DNA of 64,000 nucleotides from Rhodococcus sp. 06-235-1A (GCF_002258785.1 NZ_NOYI01000011.1:1-64000); one strand, 5' to 3'. Positions 33,952-43,414 are shown, counted from the stretch's first letter. Notes: generated from the sequence alone by a model not told the origin. Numbers and translations: made by a program.

Positions 33952-35142
33952 CTATTGCGTAGCGGTATCGTTTTTGCCGCTGGTTCGACTAAGGACTGCT
34001 TCCAGCATCGCAGTCATAGATGCCGTTTCAGGCTCCTGGCTCGTTGTATTGAATGCGGGTTGGGCAAATATCCTGAGGCCGAATTGTTCGAGCACGTGGC
34101 CGCGCGCGTCGTCAGCCAGCGGCTGAACGTAAGCACTGATGGTCTGCAATTGTGCTGCGGTGGTGTGAGCCCACCAGGCCTGATGGCGATGTCGACTAGC
34201 GACACTTGACGCATAGGCAGACAAGGCTGCTACCGGGAGGGTCAATGCGAGGTGAAGTAACTGCCGAGTCCAGTCCTGGCTGTGTGTAGCGCCTACCAGC
34301 AGGACGACGAACGCGACCGTCACGATACCTAAGAGACTGCCCACCGCCAATTTCGACCAGCTACCGGCGCTGGTGGCTTCTTTCGCCGCGAGAGTGTCGA
34401 AGTAAGTTGCCAGAGTGATTGTTCCGGTGCGTCCAGCCGTTTTTTCTGCCGCGTCGGCTGCTTTTTCAGCTCTCTTCGCAGAGCCCCGCGCTGCCTCGAG
34501 CTCGGGGCCGACAGCGAGCTGATCGCTGAAGTCTCGTTCGATGCTGCGAAGTGCTCTTTGCCAGGTTTCAAACGCTGTTTTGACGCTCGGAGAGTTATCT
34601 GGGTATTTCACATACAAACCAAGCTGAGTCTCATCCCACACGGTTGTCTCGAACCGCAGCTTCATTGATACTTCGGATAGCCAGTTTTTGAGATAGCTCG
34701 GAGCCGACGGTTGATTCCATGTCGTGGCGGTGTCCTGGCCGGCAACTGCTACCGGAGGTGTGAGGTAGGTGCTGAGTTCGTCGAGTAGTGCACGATTCAC
34801 GAACTGGACCGGATATGCGTGACGTGTTGTGGACCCTTCGTTTGTCACCATAGGTTCCGCTTGGGTGAACAAGAACGAAAGTAGACCATGGGATAGACGG
34901 CCAATCGCTGCGATCTCATAGCCTCGTAATCGCTCACCAGTGCCAGCGGCGCGGCCCGCGACATCGTCGGCCACCGCGTTGTCTACATCGGTTCCTGAAG
35001 CATCAGCCAGCTCGGCTAGCGAGGTGAGGGTGTCGGCTGCCTTGCCCCATACGTCGCTCGCTGGTCTATCTCCGGGGAACGGCCGGACATCTTCTAGGGC
35101 GGGAGCAATCAATGCGGCCGTGCCCGCGTGCAGGTATGTCAC
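33952..35142 (-). CDS. Coiled-coil membrane protein, unknown function
   Basis: A 396-residue protein. The N-terminal two thirds are soluble and helical, with a charged coiled-coil stretch (ELEAARGSAKRAEKAADAAEKT). Two membrane helices lie near residues 265-310 (KLAVGSLLGIVTVAFVVLLVGATH and LLHLALTLPVAALSAYASSVA). The C terminus is soluble (LQTISAYVQPLADDARGHVLEQFG). I use GTG 35142, since TATAGT (35150-35155, minus strand) sits seven bases upstream, giving a likely leaderless transcript; ORF continues to TTG 35229. The family is unknown. Upstream overlaps the start of the NDH-2 fragment. Confidence 0.5.
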   Translation of the reverse strand: MTYLHAGTAALIAPALEDVRPFPGDRPASDVWGKAADTLTSLAELADASGTDVDNAVADDVAGRAAGTGERLRGYEIAAIGRLSHGLLSFLFTQAEPMVTNEGSTTRHAYPVQFVNRALLDELSTYLTPPVAVAGQDTATTWNQPSAPSYLKNWLSEVSMKLRFETTVWDETQLGLYVKYPDNSPSVKTAFETWQRALRSIERDFSDQLAVGPELEAARGSAKRAEKAADAAEKTAGRTGTITLATYFDTLAAKEATSAGSWSKLAVGSLLGIVTVAFVVLLVGATHSQDWTRQLLHLALTLPVAALSAYASSVASRHRHQAWWAHTTAAQLQTISAYVQPLADDARGHVLEQFGLRIFAQPAFNTTSQEPETASMTAMLEAVLSRTSGKNDTATQ

Positions 35143-35249
35143 CTGTCGCACTATAGGAGGGCGGACACGGGATGCGTCGCAGATGTGTCTATGGATCCTG
35201 ACCCGCATGATCTTCAAGGACCAACACAACGCATCGGTGATCCTCGGCG

Positions 35250-35757
35250 CGCCGTCACCTCGATCGACCTCGAGAGCCGCATCGTCACCTCACAGTTTCT
35301 CGAGCGCATCACCGAGACCGGCTACGACAGCCTCATCGTCGCTGCCGGTGCCGGTCAGTCGTACTTCGGCAACGACCACTTCGCCAAACATGTACCCGGC
35401 ATGAAGACCATCGATGACGCCCTCAAACTCCGCGGCCGCATCATCGGCGCATCGACCAAGCCGAACTCGCAACCGATCCGGCCCGAGATCGAACGTCTGC
35501 TCGTCGTCGTCGTCGTCGTCGTCGGAGCAGGCCCCACCAATGTCGAGATGGCAGGGCAGATCGCGAACACAACACTCCACGGTGCTTACCGCCACATCGA
35601 GAGCCGCAGCGTGAAGGTCATCCTGCTCGACGCCGCACCGAAAGTCCTGCCGCCGTTCGCCGACTCCTTTGGTCAGGCCGCCGCGAAGCGCCTGACGAAG
35701 ACGGGCGTCGACATCCAGCTCAGCACAATGGTGATTAACCTCGACGCCGAAACCACG
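35250..35757 (+). pseudogene. NDH-2 (type II NADH dehydrogenase) remnant
   Basis: The translation matches the middle of actinobacterial NDH-2: YDSLIVAAGAGQSYFGNDHF, PGMKTIDDALKLRGRI, VGAGPTNVEMAGQIA and SRSVKVILLDAAPKVLPPF. The N-terminal FAD site and the whole C-terminal part are missing. A CGT triplet expansion produces a VVVVVVV tract before GAGPT. It is therefore a truncated remnant, probably of a transferred chromosomal gene. Confidence 0.75.
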
Positions 35758-35790
35758 AAGACCCGATCACCTGGTGGTGATCGGGTCTTC
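35757..35790. terminator. Strong hairpin between remnant and secreted-protein gene
   Basis: A 15-bp perfect stem (GAAGACCCGATCACC with GGTGATCGGGTCTTC, loop TGGT). It lies downstream of the leftward secreted-protein gene at 35846 and at the end of the NDH-2 remnant. A T run is lacking, but its stability suggests a bidirectional terminator. Confidence 0.65.
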
Positions 35791-35845
35791 GGGCCGACGC
35801 AATGCCCAGTTGCTGGCGTCTGGGGCAGTTATACCGTGCGGTCGA

Positions 35846-36295
35846 TCAGTACGTCCACGTCCACCCGCCACCGGGCGGGGCGAACGTCAGACCGGCCCAC
35901 TTGCCCTGGGCTTTGGCGGCTTTCGCGGCGTCGATGACCATGCCGGTGCAGCCGACCGCAGCGCCGCTTACACCGGCGGCTCCACCGGCAGCTGCGCCGG
36001 CGAAAGGTCCAACGCCCAAGGTGGCCAAAGCCAGCGCAGCACCGGCCCCACCACCGATGGCCCCCCACGTCGTGCCGTACTTCTCGATGATCGGTCCGCA
36101 GTACGAGAATGCGGCCCACACATCACCGCTCGCCGCTCGCGCGGTTTCCTCACCGTTCAGAAGCATGTCCGTCTGACCGAACTCCGCGCCGGGGCCGGTG
36201 TAAGGCTCCGCGTTCGCCGTGGCTGGGCCACAGACGACTACGGTTCCTGCAAGTGCCAGTCCGACCAGACCCTTGGCTGCTCGATTGGTATTCAT
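35846..36295 (-). CDS. Small secreted protein
   Basis: A 149-residue product with a signal peptide (LVGLALAGTVVVCGPATANA, cleaved near residue 29). The mature chain is Gly/Ala-rich with a hydrophobic hairpin (GAIGGGAGAALALATLGVG; AAAGGAAGVSGAAVGCTGM) and ends GGGWTWTY. Two Cys could form a disulfide. The composition resembles bacteriocin-like or pore-forming small secreted proteins, yet no family is assigned. Start ATG 36295 has GAAAGGA upstream. It has its own terminator. Confidence 0.6.
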   Translation of the reverse strand: MNTNRAAKGLVGLALAGTVVVCGPATANAEPYTGPGAEFGQTDMLLNGEETARAASGDVWAAFSYCGPIIEKYGTTWGAIGGGAGAALALATLGVGPFAGAAAGGAAGVSGAAVGCTGMVIDAAKAAKAQGKWAGLTFAPPGGGWTWTY

Positions 36296-36545
36296 GATGG
36301 GGTGTCCTTTCGTCGAGAGAATCGGCGAATCACGCCCGGTCCGACCTGGTGTCAGCCCGTGGAATAACTATGAACGGGCCACGAATAGACGCGCAACAGA
36401 TAGTCGTTAATGTCGGGCAAGTGCCCAAATTTTAAAATAGTAGGCAGTTGCACCTTTTCAAAATTCAGGGCACTTGCCTGATTCTTTCAGAATGTCGGCT
36501 CGCGACTCTGGCGAGCAACGACAGAACGGTATATACCTATTCGCT

Positions 36546-37802
36546 ATGAACCAATCCGAGCGTCGCAGCAGGATCGCCTACCAGGTCGCACTTCAGAGGG
36601 TCGGCGACTATGGGTTCCGAGCCGCTATGACGCGACTGGGAGCACTGGTCGTCCTTACGGTGACCTTAGGGTTCAGCAGTCCGCCGTGGTTCGTCTGGCT
36701 GATTCTCGCATTTGCGCTGTTCTCGACGTATCTGTCGGTCAGTGACAACTACTACACCGACAAGCCCGAGAGCGTCACCCCGATCAATCCGATCGCTGCC
36801 AAGAGCCTGGCGTACTCGAACCGGACCCTCGGGCTCAATCGCCCCAATATCCCCGGCATCCTCGAAGCATTGAGCTACGTTCCGCTCGGCATACTCGGCC
36901 CCTGGCTCCTCGCCGACCAGCCCCCCGCTGTCCGGCTGGTGTGTGTCGCGGCCTCGTTGGTCTACATCGGGAGCTGCCTCGGCGCGGTGTTCGGTGATCC
37001 CGCGTTCTACAACCCTGACGTCAGGATGCCGACCTTCATCGAGGGTGTGCGGGCGTCCGTCGGGCTGCTGAGTGCCGGCATAGCTGCCGCCGTCATCCTT
37101 CCCGCGCCCTGGAGCTCGGATGCGAGGTGGGTTGCCCTAGCACTGTGCGCCGCACTTATCGCGGTCCAGATCCGTCTCCGGGAGACGGACCGGGCATTCG
37201 TTCTCGCACGAGCATTTTCGGACAACGAGCAGATCGTCGGCCGTCAAGCGATCACGGCGTCACTGCACTCGAGGGTCGGTGCACCACTCGACGCACTCGC
37301 GCGGTACATCACCCGTAACAAAGATGCCGATCCAGATCTGCACGATCAATATCGGCTGCTGGTGGGTGGCTATCGGGAAGTGCTCGAACAGGACAGCGAA
37401 GCCGATCTAGACATCGAGTGGCCCGGTGTCCTGGCGGGTCAGTTGCAGCAACTCCTGGGTTCGCGGGGCATCGACATGACCTTCACGCATCCGGAGGACC
37501 CGCTTTCTCGGTGGGACCGCTACACAGCGACGCTGGTGCTCGCCGACTTCGCTCAAAATGCGGTGAAGGCCAACGCCACTGCGTGCACTGTGTCCTTGGG
37601 ATTCGACGCGAACACGATGGTGTACACGGCCACTTCGATCGACAACGGCGACCCGATCAACGCGGATGCGTGGATGCGGGAGGGCGGCGGGCTCGTGCGA
37701 CTCGATGCCAGACTGAGGGAGCGCGGCGGACGAATTTCCTACCGGACTCTCGACGACGGGTGGAAAGAGGTAACGGGTCACTGGCAGTCGTCGAGAGACT
37801 GA
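36546..37802 (+). CDS. Divergent sensor histidine kinase
   Basis: A 418-residue protein with five to six membrane helices in residues about 20-225, then a cytoplasmic histidine-kinase-like part. ITASLHSRVGAPLDALARY is an H-box-like segment, and the ATPase domain includes VLADFAQNAVKANA (N-box) and SIDNGDPINADAW (G1-like DxG). GGLVRLDARLRERGGRI is a GxGL-like lid. It is adjacent (31 bp) to a response regulator. I start at ATG 36546; a longer ORF begins 36474. The architecture resembles LytS/DesK-like kinases with a membrane sensor. Confidence 0.65.
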   Translation: MNQSERRSRIAYQVALQRVGDYGFRAAMTRLGALVVLTVTLGFSSPPWFVWLILAFALFSTYLSVSDNYYTDKPESVTPINPIAAKSLAYSNRTLGLNRPNIPGILEALSYVPLGILGPWLLADQPPAVRLVCVAASLVYIGSCLGAVFGDPAFYNPDVRMPTFIEGVRASVGLLSAGIAAAVILPAPWSSDARWVALALCAALIAVQIRLRETDRAFVLARAFSDNEQIVGRQAITASLHSRVGAPLDALARYITRNKDADPDLHDQYRLLVGGYREVLEQDSEADLDIEWPGVLAGQLQQLLGSRGIDMTFTHPEDPLSRWDRYTATLVLADFAQNAVKANATACTVSLGFDANTMVYTATSIDNGDPINADAWMREGGGLVRLDARLRERGGRISYRTLDDGWKEVTGHWQSSRD

Positions 37803-37833
37803 TCAATCGGAAAACTAGCAAGGGGGCGTCACC

Positions 37834-38628
37834 ATGGTTCGAGTTCTGCTCGTAGAGGATCACATAGCATTCGATCGTCAATTCAATGACATATTCGGTG
37901 AGACCGGAACTGTCGACAAATTCGAGAACTACGAAAGCCTGTCGGAATCAAATATGTCCGGTTGGGACTATGCTTTCGTCGACTTCGAACTCGGACCCGG
38001 TGAAGATGGAACTGCCGCGACCGGCTTCTCCGTGTTGGAATACCTGCGTGCCCATAGTCCGCAAACCAAAATAATCGGTTTTACCGCCCTGACCGAAAAT
38101 TCGCGCCCGCTGTTCGCCATGGCGGCGCACCATTGGTTCGGAGCGTGGGCGGTTCGGGAAAAGCGCGGATGTACAGACGAGATCCTCATCGCGATCCGCG
38201 ACGACGGTCGTAACCCGACTTCCGAGCTCATCGCGAAACTTCTGCGCGAGGAGTCCTGGCGGATCGATCAACTGTTCCCGGAAGCAAACGCTCTGGCCCT
38301 GTGGAGAGTATGGACCGAGCACCGCGGAGCGGCGCGAGTCATCGCGACTGCTTTCGGGCACTTCAACAAGAACCAGGTCGAGGCGTTCAGCGCGAACGCC
38401 TATGCCGCAGTCCTGGGTATTCGCGACAAGGTGAAGGTGCTGTACGGCCAAAATCGTCGCCCGGGTGCGCCAACTGGGGGCGGCCGAAACGACAACAAGG
38501 GCGTCACTCTCTCGTTCGTCCAGGAGAACTCGGAATTCTTCTTCGCCCCCGACCTGCAGACAACCCTCACCAGAGTCAAACCGTGGGACTCTCCTGCACC
38601 CGCCCCGGCAGGCACTGGGCGGAGCTGA
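37834..38628 (+). CDS. Response regulator-like protein
   Basis: A 264-residue protein with a receiver domain. VLLVEDH gives the acidic pocket, phosphoacceptor Asp 50 lies in WDYAFVDFELG, Thr in IIGFTALTE and Lys in VREKRG. The C-terminal domain (WRIDQLFPEANALALWRVWTE; AAVLGIRDKVKVLYG) is not a standard HTH family I recognise. It follows the kinase gene by 31 bp and precedes an NYN nuclease gene by 2 bp, so it may control that protein. Confidence 0.7.
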   Translation: MVRVLLVEDHIAFDRQFNDIFGETGTVDKFENYESLSESNMSGWDYAFVDFELGPGEDGTAATGFSVLEYLRAHSPQTKIIGFTALTENSRPLFAMAAHHWFGAWAVREKRGCTDEILIAIRDDGRNPTSELIAKLLREESWRIDQLFPEANALALWRVWTEHRGAARVIATAFGHFNKNQVEAFSANAYAAVLGIRDKVKVLYGQNRRPGAPTGGGRNDNKGVTLSFVQENSEFFFAPDLQTTLTRVKPWDSPAPAPAGTGRS

Positions 38629-38630
38629 TC

Positions 38631-39629
38631 GTGCGCTCGACCTGTGCGCTCTACGTCGATACCGGCTACCTACTGGCGTCAGCGGCAAAACGCGTCACCG
38701 GTACCTCGCTGCGCAGTGGAATCCACGTCGACTACGCAGCCCTGGTCGCGTCGCTCATCGGCATTGCCGAAGCCCGATCAGGGCTACCGGCCCTCCGAGT
38801 GCACTGGTACGACTCGGCCCGCCACGGCGTGCCCGACGCCCAGCAGGAGCGCATCGGTGAACTGTCGAAGGTCAAACTCCGACTCGGGCGGTTCGGTGTG
38901 AACGGGGAGCAGAAGGGTGTCGATCTGCGCATCGGTCTCGATCTCGTCGCACATGCTCGAAACGACGCGTCGGACGTGTTCTTCCTCGTCTCGGGGGACG
39001 ACGACCTCACCGAAGCCGTAGAGGAAGCACAGGCACACGGTGTGCAGGTCGTTCTGCTGGCGGTGCCCACCACAGTGGGGGCACCCCACGCGGTGAGTCG
39101 GCATCTCCTGCGAGCTGCAGACGAACTCGACACAATCGACGGTGACATCGTCGATGCTGCCGTGACCAAGATCGAGCGACGATCACCGCCAGAGCCCGCA
39201 ATCCCGGCACTGACACCCTCGAATGCTCGCTCCTCTCGTGCTCGTCCCACTCCGCTCGACATAGTGACCAGTTCGAGGCGCAGCACCGCCGCACCTCGGC
39301 CCGCTCCGTCGCCGCACGTGCCGGTTCCCGCGTACAGCGGATCGACCGGGCAACCGTCGTGGATTGCACCCAGTTACGAGGAGCAAACTGCGCAGGACGA
39401 CCTCATCGAAAAGGTGGTGGTCAACGTCCTGGACTCGGTCCTGAACAGCAACACCCCAGACGATGTGCGCGAACTCGAACGCGCACGTCCGTCCATCCCG
39501 CCGGACATCGACCGCGCGCTACTGCGCGACGCGTCCGATGCGCTGGGCGTCGACGACCTCGACGCGAACATCCGGCACCGCCTCCGCGCGTGCTTCTGGC
39601 GCAAGTACGACGGATCGCCGTCGGCATGA
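38631..39629 (+). CDS. NYN (PIN-like) domain protein
   Basis: A 332-residue NYN/LabA-type protein. The N-terminal domain begins LYVDTGYLLA (Asp 10), followed by VHWYDSARHG, KGVDLRIGLDLVAHA and LVSGDDDLTEAVEEAQAHGVQVVLLAVP, all PIN/NYN catalytic-site positions. The C-terminal half is a Ser/Pro linker and a conserved acidic end (VVVNVLDSVLNSNTPDDV; LGVDDLDANIRHRLRACFW). GTG 38631 follows GGCGGAG. NYN proteins degrade RNA; linking one to a two-component pair is unusual. Confidence 0.7.
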   Translation: MRSTCALYVDTGYLLASAAKRVTGTSLRSGIHVDYAALVASLIGIAEARSGLPALRVHWYDSARHGVPDAQQERIGELSKVKLRLGRFGVNGEQKGVDLRIGLDLVAHARNDASDVFFLVSGDDDLTEAVEEAQAHGVQVVLLAVPTTVGAPHAVSRHLLRAADELDTIDGDIVDAAVTKIERRSPPEPAIPALTPSNARSSRARPTPLDIVTSSRRSTAAPRPAPSPHVPVPAYSGSTGQPSWIAPSYEEQTAQDDLIEKVVVNVLDSVLNSNTPDDVRELERARPSIPPDIDRALLRDASDALGVDDLDANIRHRLRACFWRKYDGSPSA

Positions 39630-39763
39630 AGCTGTGGGCGTCGGTCTTCCGGGGCTTGGGGAGCTGCGCGACCTACTGAGTGGCATCGACAAATCGACTA
39701 TGAGTCCCTGTCCGGCACTCTGCGTCGACTCCGCGAGAAGTGGCAACGGTAGATCGCAGTCTC

Positions 39764-39794
39764 GGCCGAACACCGGACGTTCCGGACAATCTCT
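39764..39794 (+). repeat. Dispersed 31-bp repeat, copy 2
   Basis: Second copy of the element at 33708-33738 (28 of 31 bases identical), 14 bp before the ATG at 39809. The three mismatches keep the CCGGA/TCCGG palindrome intact here. Confidence 0.6.
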
Positions 39795-39808
39795 GAGACG
39801 GTGAAGGT

Positions 39809-40351
39809 ATGACACCGAAACGCACCGCCGCCGGCGACAAACGCGCCCGCAAGGTCCAGCAACGTCGAAAGCGACTCGCACAGCAAGGCGTCTCACGTGA
39901 GCAGCATGCTGCGCTGGTGCTCGAGCGCAGCGGCGATCCCTCGTTCGTGCAACGGCGCACCAACGCCGACGGTGGGCGCACCCTGTCGTGGAGCAATGAC
40001 ACGGTGGGTGGTGCGGAGCTCAACGACTCTCTCGAAGAGCAGCAACAGGCGTTCCGGGACAAGTTCGGCCGAGACCTCGGGCCCAACGATCCGTTGTTCT
40101 TCGACCCAGATGCCGACACGCCGCAGGAAATCAGCGAGGAGACCCTGTTGGCCGACGTGGACTCGCTGATCGACAAGGCCATGGAAGCAGGGGAGAACCC
40201 CGCGTACCTCCAAGCATGGCGCGACACCGGATTCTTACTCACCGAACACAACATGCACCTGTTCTCTGCCTCGGACATCGACGAATGGAATGCCGCGCTC
40301 GAACGGCATTGGGACGAAGCATCGTTCGGACCGTTCGACGACGCGCCCTAG
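39809..40351 (+). CDS. Hypothetical protein, 180 residues
   Basis: A soluble acidic protein with basic N terminus (KRARKVQQRRKRLAQQG) then acidic helical body (EEQQQAFRDKFGRDLGPND; EISEETLLADVDSLIDKAM). No recognised family. The 31-bp repeat lies just upstream, and the ATG follows GTGAAGGT. A single-gene unit. Confidence 0.55.
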   Translation: MTPKRTAAGDKRARKVQQRRKRLAQQGVSREQHAALVLERSGDPSFVQRRTNADGGRTLSWSNDTVGGAELNDSLEEQQQAFRDKFGRDLGPNDPLFFDPDADTPQEISEETLLADVDSLIDKAMEAGENPAYLQAWRDTGFLLTEHNMHLFSASDIDEWNAALERHWDEASFGPFDDAP

Positions 40352-40542
40352 GCCTGACGGCCCGGGCAAGCCCGAACGTGACGGAGGAGGTGGTACCGCG
40401 GCGCAGCAAAAAACCGTGCCTGTGGCTACGGCGGTGGTGAGTGTTATTGGTTCGTGGTCCTCTGTCGCGGGGGCCGCTTGATTGGTAAGTGGCAGTGGTC
40501 CGGCTGCGGCTGGTGACGGTGTCCTCCCCTAGCCTTCCGGGC

Positions 40543-41547
40543 ATGGACGAGGTTGCTGTGCCCACTCAGATGTCCCTCTATGAGCAGAAGAGGTGGAAGG
40601 AGCTCCAGGAGCATTGGGAGAAGAAAGCTGAGGGGCGGAAGGCGCTTCTACCGCTCAAGGCCCGTGCAGCGCTGGACACCACAGTGCAGGCTACGAAGGA
40701 CAAGGCATCGCACGTCGGCAAGGCTGTGGCTCACCGTACGCCCGAGAAGGTGAAGGATGCAGCTGGCATAGCAGTAGGCGCGGCGCTTGTCCCCGCGGTT
40801 CACAACGTTGTGCAGATGCTCGAACTTCTCAACGACTGGGTGGTCGAACTGACCAATCCGGAGACGGTGCTCCGATATCACCGGGAGAAGGGTCGCGAAG
40901 TGGAGTCGCTCGCGGACCTCCGAAAACTGGACTTGGAACACCTGGAGGAACTCACCGATCGCATGTCGCTGCGGTGGAGAACCATCGGAGCCGGAGAGGG
41001 GGCACTACTCGGCTCGCTCGCGATGATCCCAGTCCCTGTCCTTGGAAGCGCAGCGGCCATCGGCCTCGACATGATTGCCATGCAAGCGCTCACGGGTGCC
41101 ATCGCCACTCGCATTTGCTACTCCTACGGTTTGAACGCCAAAGACCCCGCTATGAAGTACGTCATCGACCGCATGGTGGGGCGTGCCTACAAGAACCAGG
41201 CGGTAAAGGTGCGCTCGGTGAAGAACGCGGCCAGTGCCTTCGACGCGGCGAAGGGGCGGGTCAACTGGAGCCAGAAGCTGAGGGAGGACCATCGGCTCAT
41301 GGCCGCAGTGGAGAAACTCCTGAAGCAGGCGAGTGACGGGCAGCGAGTCCCAATCAAGAACGCACGCATGGGGATGCCCCTCATTGCGGTCCTCGCCGGC
41401 GCTGCCACCAACCAACACGTCTTAGGGGACACGGTGAAGCAAGCCCGCCACTACGGAGCGACGGTGCTCCTTGCCGAGAAGCATTGCCTAGAACTACCTT
41501 CCAATCTCCGCCGCGGTATGGATGGCGTCGAGGCTGAAAAGGACTGA
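40543..41547 (+). CDS. EcsC family protein
   Basis: A 334-residue protein resembling the EcsC family. It has an amphipathic N-terminal half, a central hydrophobic segment (GALLGSLAMIPVPVLGSAAAIGLDMIAMQALTGA) and ATRICYSYGLNAKDPAM, the usual EcsC pattern after the hydrophobic stretch. The role is unclear in general (linked to membrane trafficking/exoprotein secretion in Bacillus by name only). Several start codons are possible (40489, 40543, 40570). Confidence 0.65.
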   Translation: MDEVAVPTQMSLYEQKRWKELQEHWEKKAEGRKALLPLKARAALDTTVQATKDKASHVGKAVAHRTPEKVKDAAGIAVGAALVPAVHNVVQMLELLNDWVVELTNPETVLRYHREKGREVESLADLRKLDLEHLEELTDRMSLRWRTIGAGEGALLGSLAMIPVPVLGSAAAIGLDMIAMQALTGAIATRICYSYGLNAKDPAMKYVIDRMVGRAYKNQAVKVRSVKNAASAFDAAKGRVNWSQKLREDHRLMAAVEKLLKQASDGQRVPIKNARMGMPLIAVLAGAATNQHVLGDTVKQARHYGATVLLAEKHCLELPSNLRRGMDGVEAEKD

Positions 41548-41676
41548 GGTGGAAGAGCTTCGGTCCACCACCCGCCCGCAGATCTCGGCGTTTTTGCACA
41601 CGGCGAGGGAGTCGCAGGAGGGCTTCTTTTCGGTGTTTGGAGTCATTGGCCGCCGGTCTTTGCGAAACTCTGAAAG

Positions 41677-42558
41677 ATGACTCCTCCCAGTAACGGACCG
41701 ACAGGTAGTAGCCGCAACCCGGCTCCTGGTTGGTATCCAGATCCCCAATCGCCGTCGTTGCGGTGGTGGGACGGACAAAGCTGGACCAACGAGTTCGCGC
41801 CTGTACCTGGTGCATCTGCTGCGCTGCGCTCGTCTCGACCTACAGCCGCACCCCAGGGATCTGGGTCGCCATCCAATGATGGCCAACAGGCGGTGTCGTC
41901 GACCAATTTCCAGCACTTGTGGAAAAGCTCGACACCCGGCGTTCCGGCCGGAGGCGCAGCCACCACCGCCGAGCAGTCTTCTGGATCGGGTTTGGCGTCG
42001 AGCGCCACCGCATCGAGCCGACAGTCCTTGGTGAGGGTGACATATGTGGCTCATTCGGGATTGCAGCAAGTATGGGACATGCAGGTGGACCAATCCGCGA
42101 CATCGGAACACATTCTCGCGGAGCTCAGAGCTGAACGGCCCGACGTCACGACGATCGTGAACGTCGAACGACTGGACAACGGCCCGTCACAGCCCCGATC
42201 TGCGCACACGGGGAACACGCTCATGCATAGCGCCGGTGGGTCGCCCCGGCGGAAGGTTGTCGTCGTGTGCGCCGTCGCCATCGCTGTGCTCGCGGTGGGG
42301 GTCTGGCAAGTGAACAGCCACAGTCGTGATGAGCTCTCCTACCGTGCGGGTCAAGAGACCGGTACGACGTACGCGACCAGCTTCACCGCGTTGTCGTCGG
42401 ACAGTTGGTCCGACGATTCGCTTCGTACGGATTGCGGAACCCTTGCTGCCACGTCCGGTCGGCGGGTTGGCGATCAATTCGTGGAGAAGGATGATATCGA
42501 CCGCGAAGACTTCGTCGACGGGTGCTACGACGCAGCGAGACCCATCATTCCGCGGTAG
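41677..42558 (+). CDS. DUF2510 membrane protein
   Basis: A 293-residue protein with an N-terminal DUF2510 repeat (APGWYPDPQSPSLRWWDGQ, residues about 16-35), a Ser/Ala-rich linker, a YukD/ubiquitin-like segment (VRVTYVAHSGLQQVWDMQVD), one membrane helix (VVVVCAVAIAVLAVGVW) and an external tail with paired Cys. Function unknown; DUF2510 proteins are abundant in Mycobacteriales. Confidence 0.65.
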   Translation: MTPPSNGPTGSSRNPAPGWYPDPQSPSLRWWDGQSWTNEFAPVPGASAALRSSRPTAAPQGSGSPSNDGQQAVSSTNFQHLWKSSTPGVPAGGAATTAEQSSGSGLASSATASSRQSLVRVTYVAHSGLQQVWDMQVDQSATSEHILAELRAERPDVTTIVNVERLDNGPSQPRSAHTGNTLMHSAGGSPRRKVVVVCAVAIAVLAVGVWQVNSHSRDELSYRAGQETGTTYATSFTALSSDSWSDDSLRTDCGTLAATSGRRVGDQFVEKDDIDREDFVDGCYDAARPIIPR

Positions 42559-42634
42559 TGCTCGAATTGACGCGACGTAGGTCAGATCGGGGTGACGTAG
42601 GCGTGCGGGCGCATCGCACCTCGTAGAGGGCTGC

Positions 42635-43414
42635 TCAGCCGATGTCGATGCCGAGTCGCCAATCATCGCCCTCCCGAAAGACTGTGACAACGAGAACCTC
42701 GGTGGTGTCTGCGTAGGTTTCGACGGTGCAGCGCGCAACATCTCCGTCGACGAAGTCCCGGTTGGTTGGGCAGGCAATAGTGTTTGTTCGAGCGGGGGAG
42801 CCCTCGGCAGCGCCGAGATTGGAGCGCAACATCGACTGCAACTCGGTGCCACTCAACGACGGCTCGCCGTCAGCTGCTTGGACTGCGACGAGCACAGAGA
42901 GCACCACGGTTCCGACGAACCACACAGCCATCAGAGCATCGCGCAATCGCGTGCCGGCGGCCTCGCCTTCAGGCTGGCGGTCCACGTAGAACTGCGATCG
43001 CCGCCACAACCAGAATGCGGCCCCGGCCGCTGGTATCGGCAGGATCGCCACTCGCACGTAGTCGGCGGTCTCGGGGGATCCGCCGACTATCGTGCCCAGA
43101 TTCCGGAACACCGATAAGAGCAGCAGAGACGCGACGAGGAGGAGGACGGCGTCGAGCAGCAGCCGCTTCCGATGTCGACGGAACAACTGTGCAGCACGTG
43201 AGGGTTCGGCCGACGCTGCCGGCGAGCTCTGACGCGGGCGACTCCATGGCACCGGATTGTCGCTGGGCGGCGGTGGCTGAGACTGCGGTATCGCCACGAC
43301 GGTATCGGACCAGTTGTTGCCGTCCCACCAGCGCAGCGACGGTGAATGGGGGTCCGGATACCAACCAGGTGCTGGGTTGTCGCTGCTATCTGGGCCGCTT
43401 CTAGGAGTGTCCAT
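42635..43414 (-). CDS. DUF2510 membrane protein with DUF4333-like tail
   Basis: A 259-residue protein beginning with a DUF2510 motif (APGWYPDPHSPSLRWWDG, nearly the same as in the gene at 41677). It has four hydrophobic helices (LLLDAVLLLVASLLLLSVF; VRVAILPIPAAGAAFWLWR; LMAVWFVGTVVLSVLVAV) and an external C terminus (ACPTNRDFVDGDVARCTVET) with two Cys, as in DUF4333. ATG 43414 chosen since the motif follows directly. It faces the gene at 41677. Confidence 0.65.
   Translation of the reverse strand: MDTPRSGPDSSDNPAPGWYPDPHSPSLRWWDGNNWSDTVVAIPQSQPPPPSDNPVPWSRPRQSSPAASAEPSRAAQLFRRHRKRLLLDAVLLLVASLLLLSVFRNLGTIVGGSPETADYVRVAILPIPAAGAAFWLWRRSQFYVDRQPEGEAAGTRLRDALMAVWFVGTVVLSVLVAVQAADGEPSLSGTELQSMLRSNLGAAEGSPARTNTIACPTNRDFVDGDVARCTVETYADTTEVLVVTVFREGDDWRLGIDIG

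Noticed and set aside
35128..35937. 269-residue intact ORF as a functional NADH dehydrogenase
   Set aside because: Homology is confined to the middle; both ends are missing or unrelated sequence and a triplet tract is inserted, so it is scored as a pseudogene.
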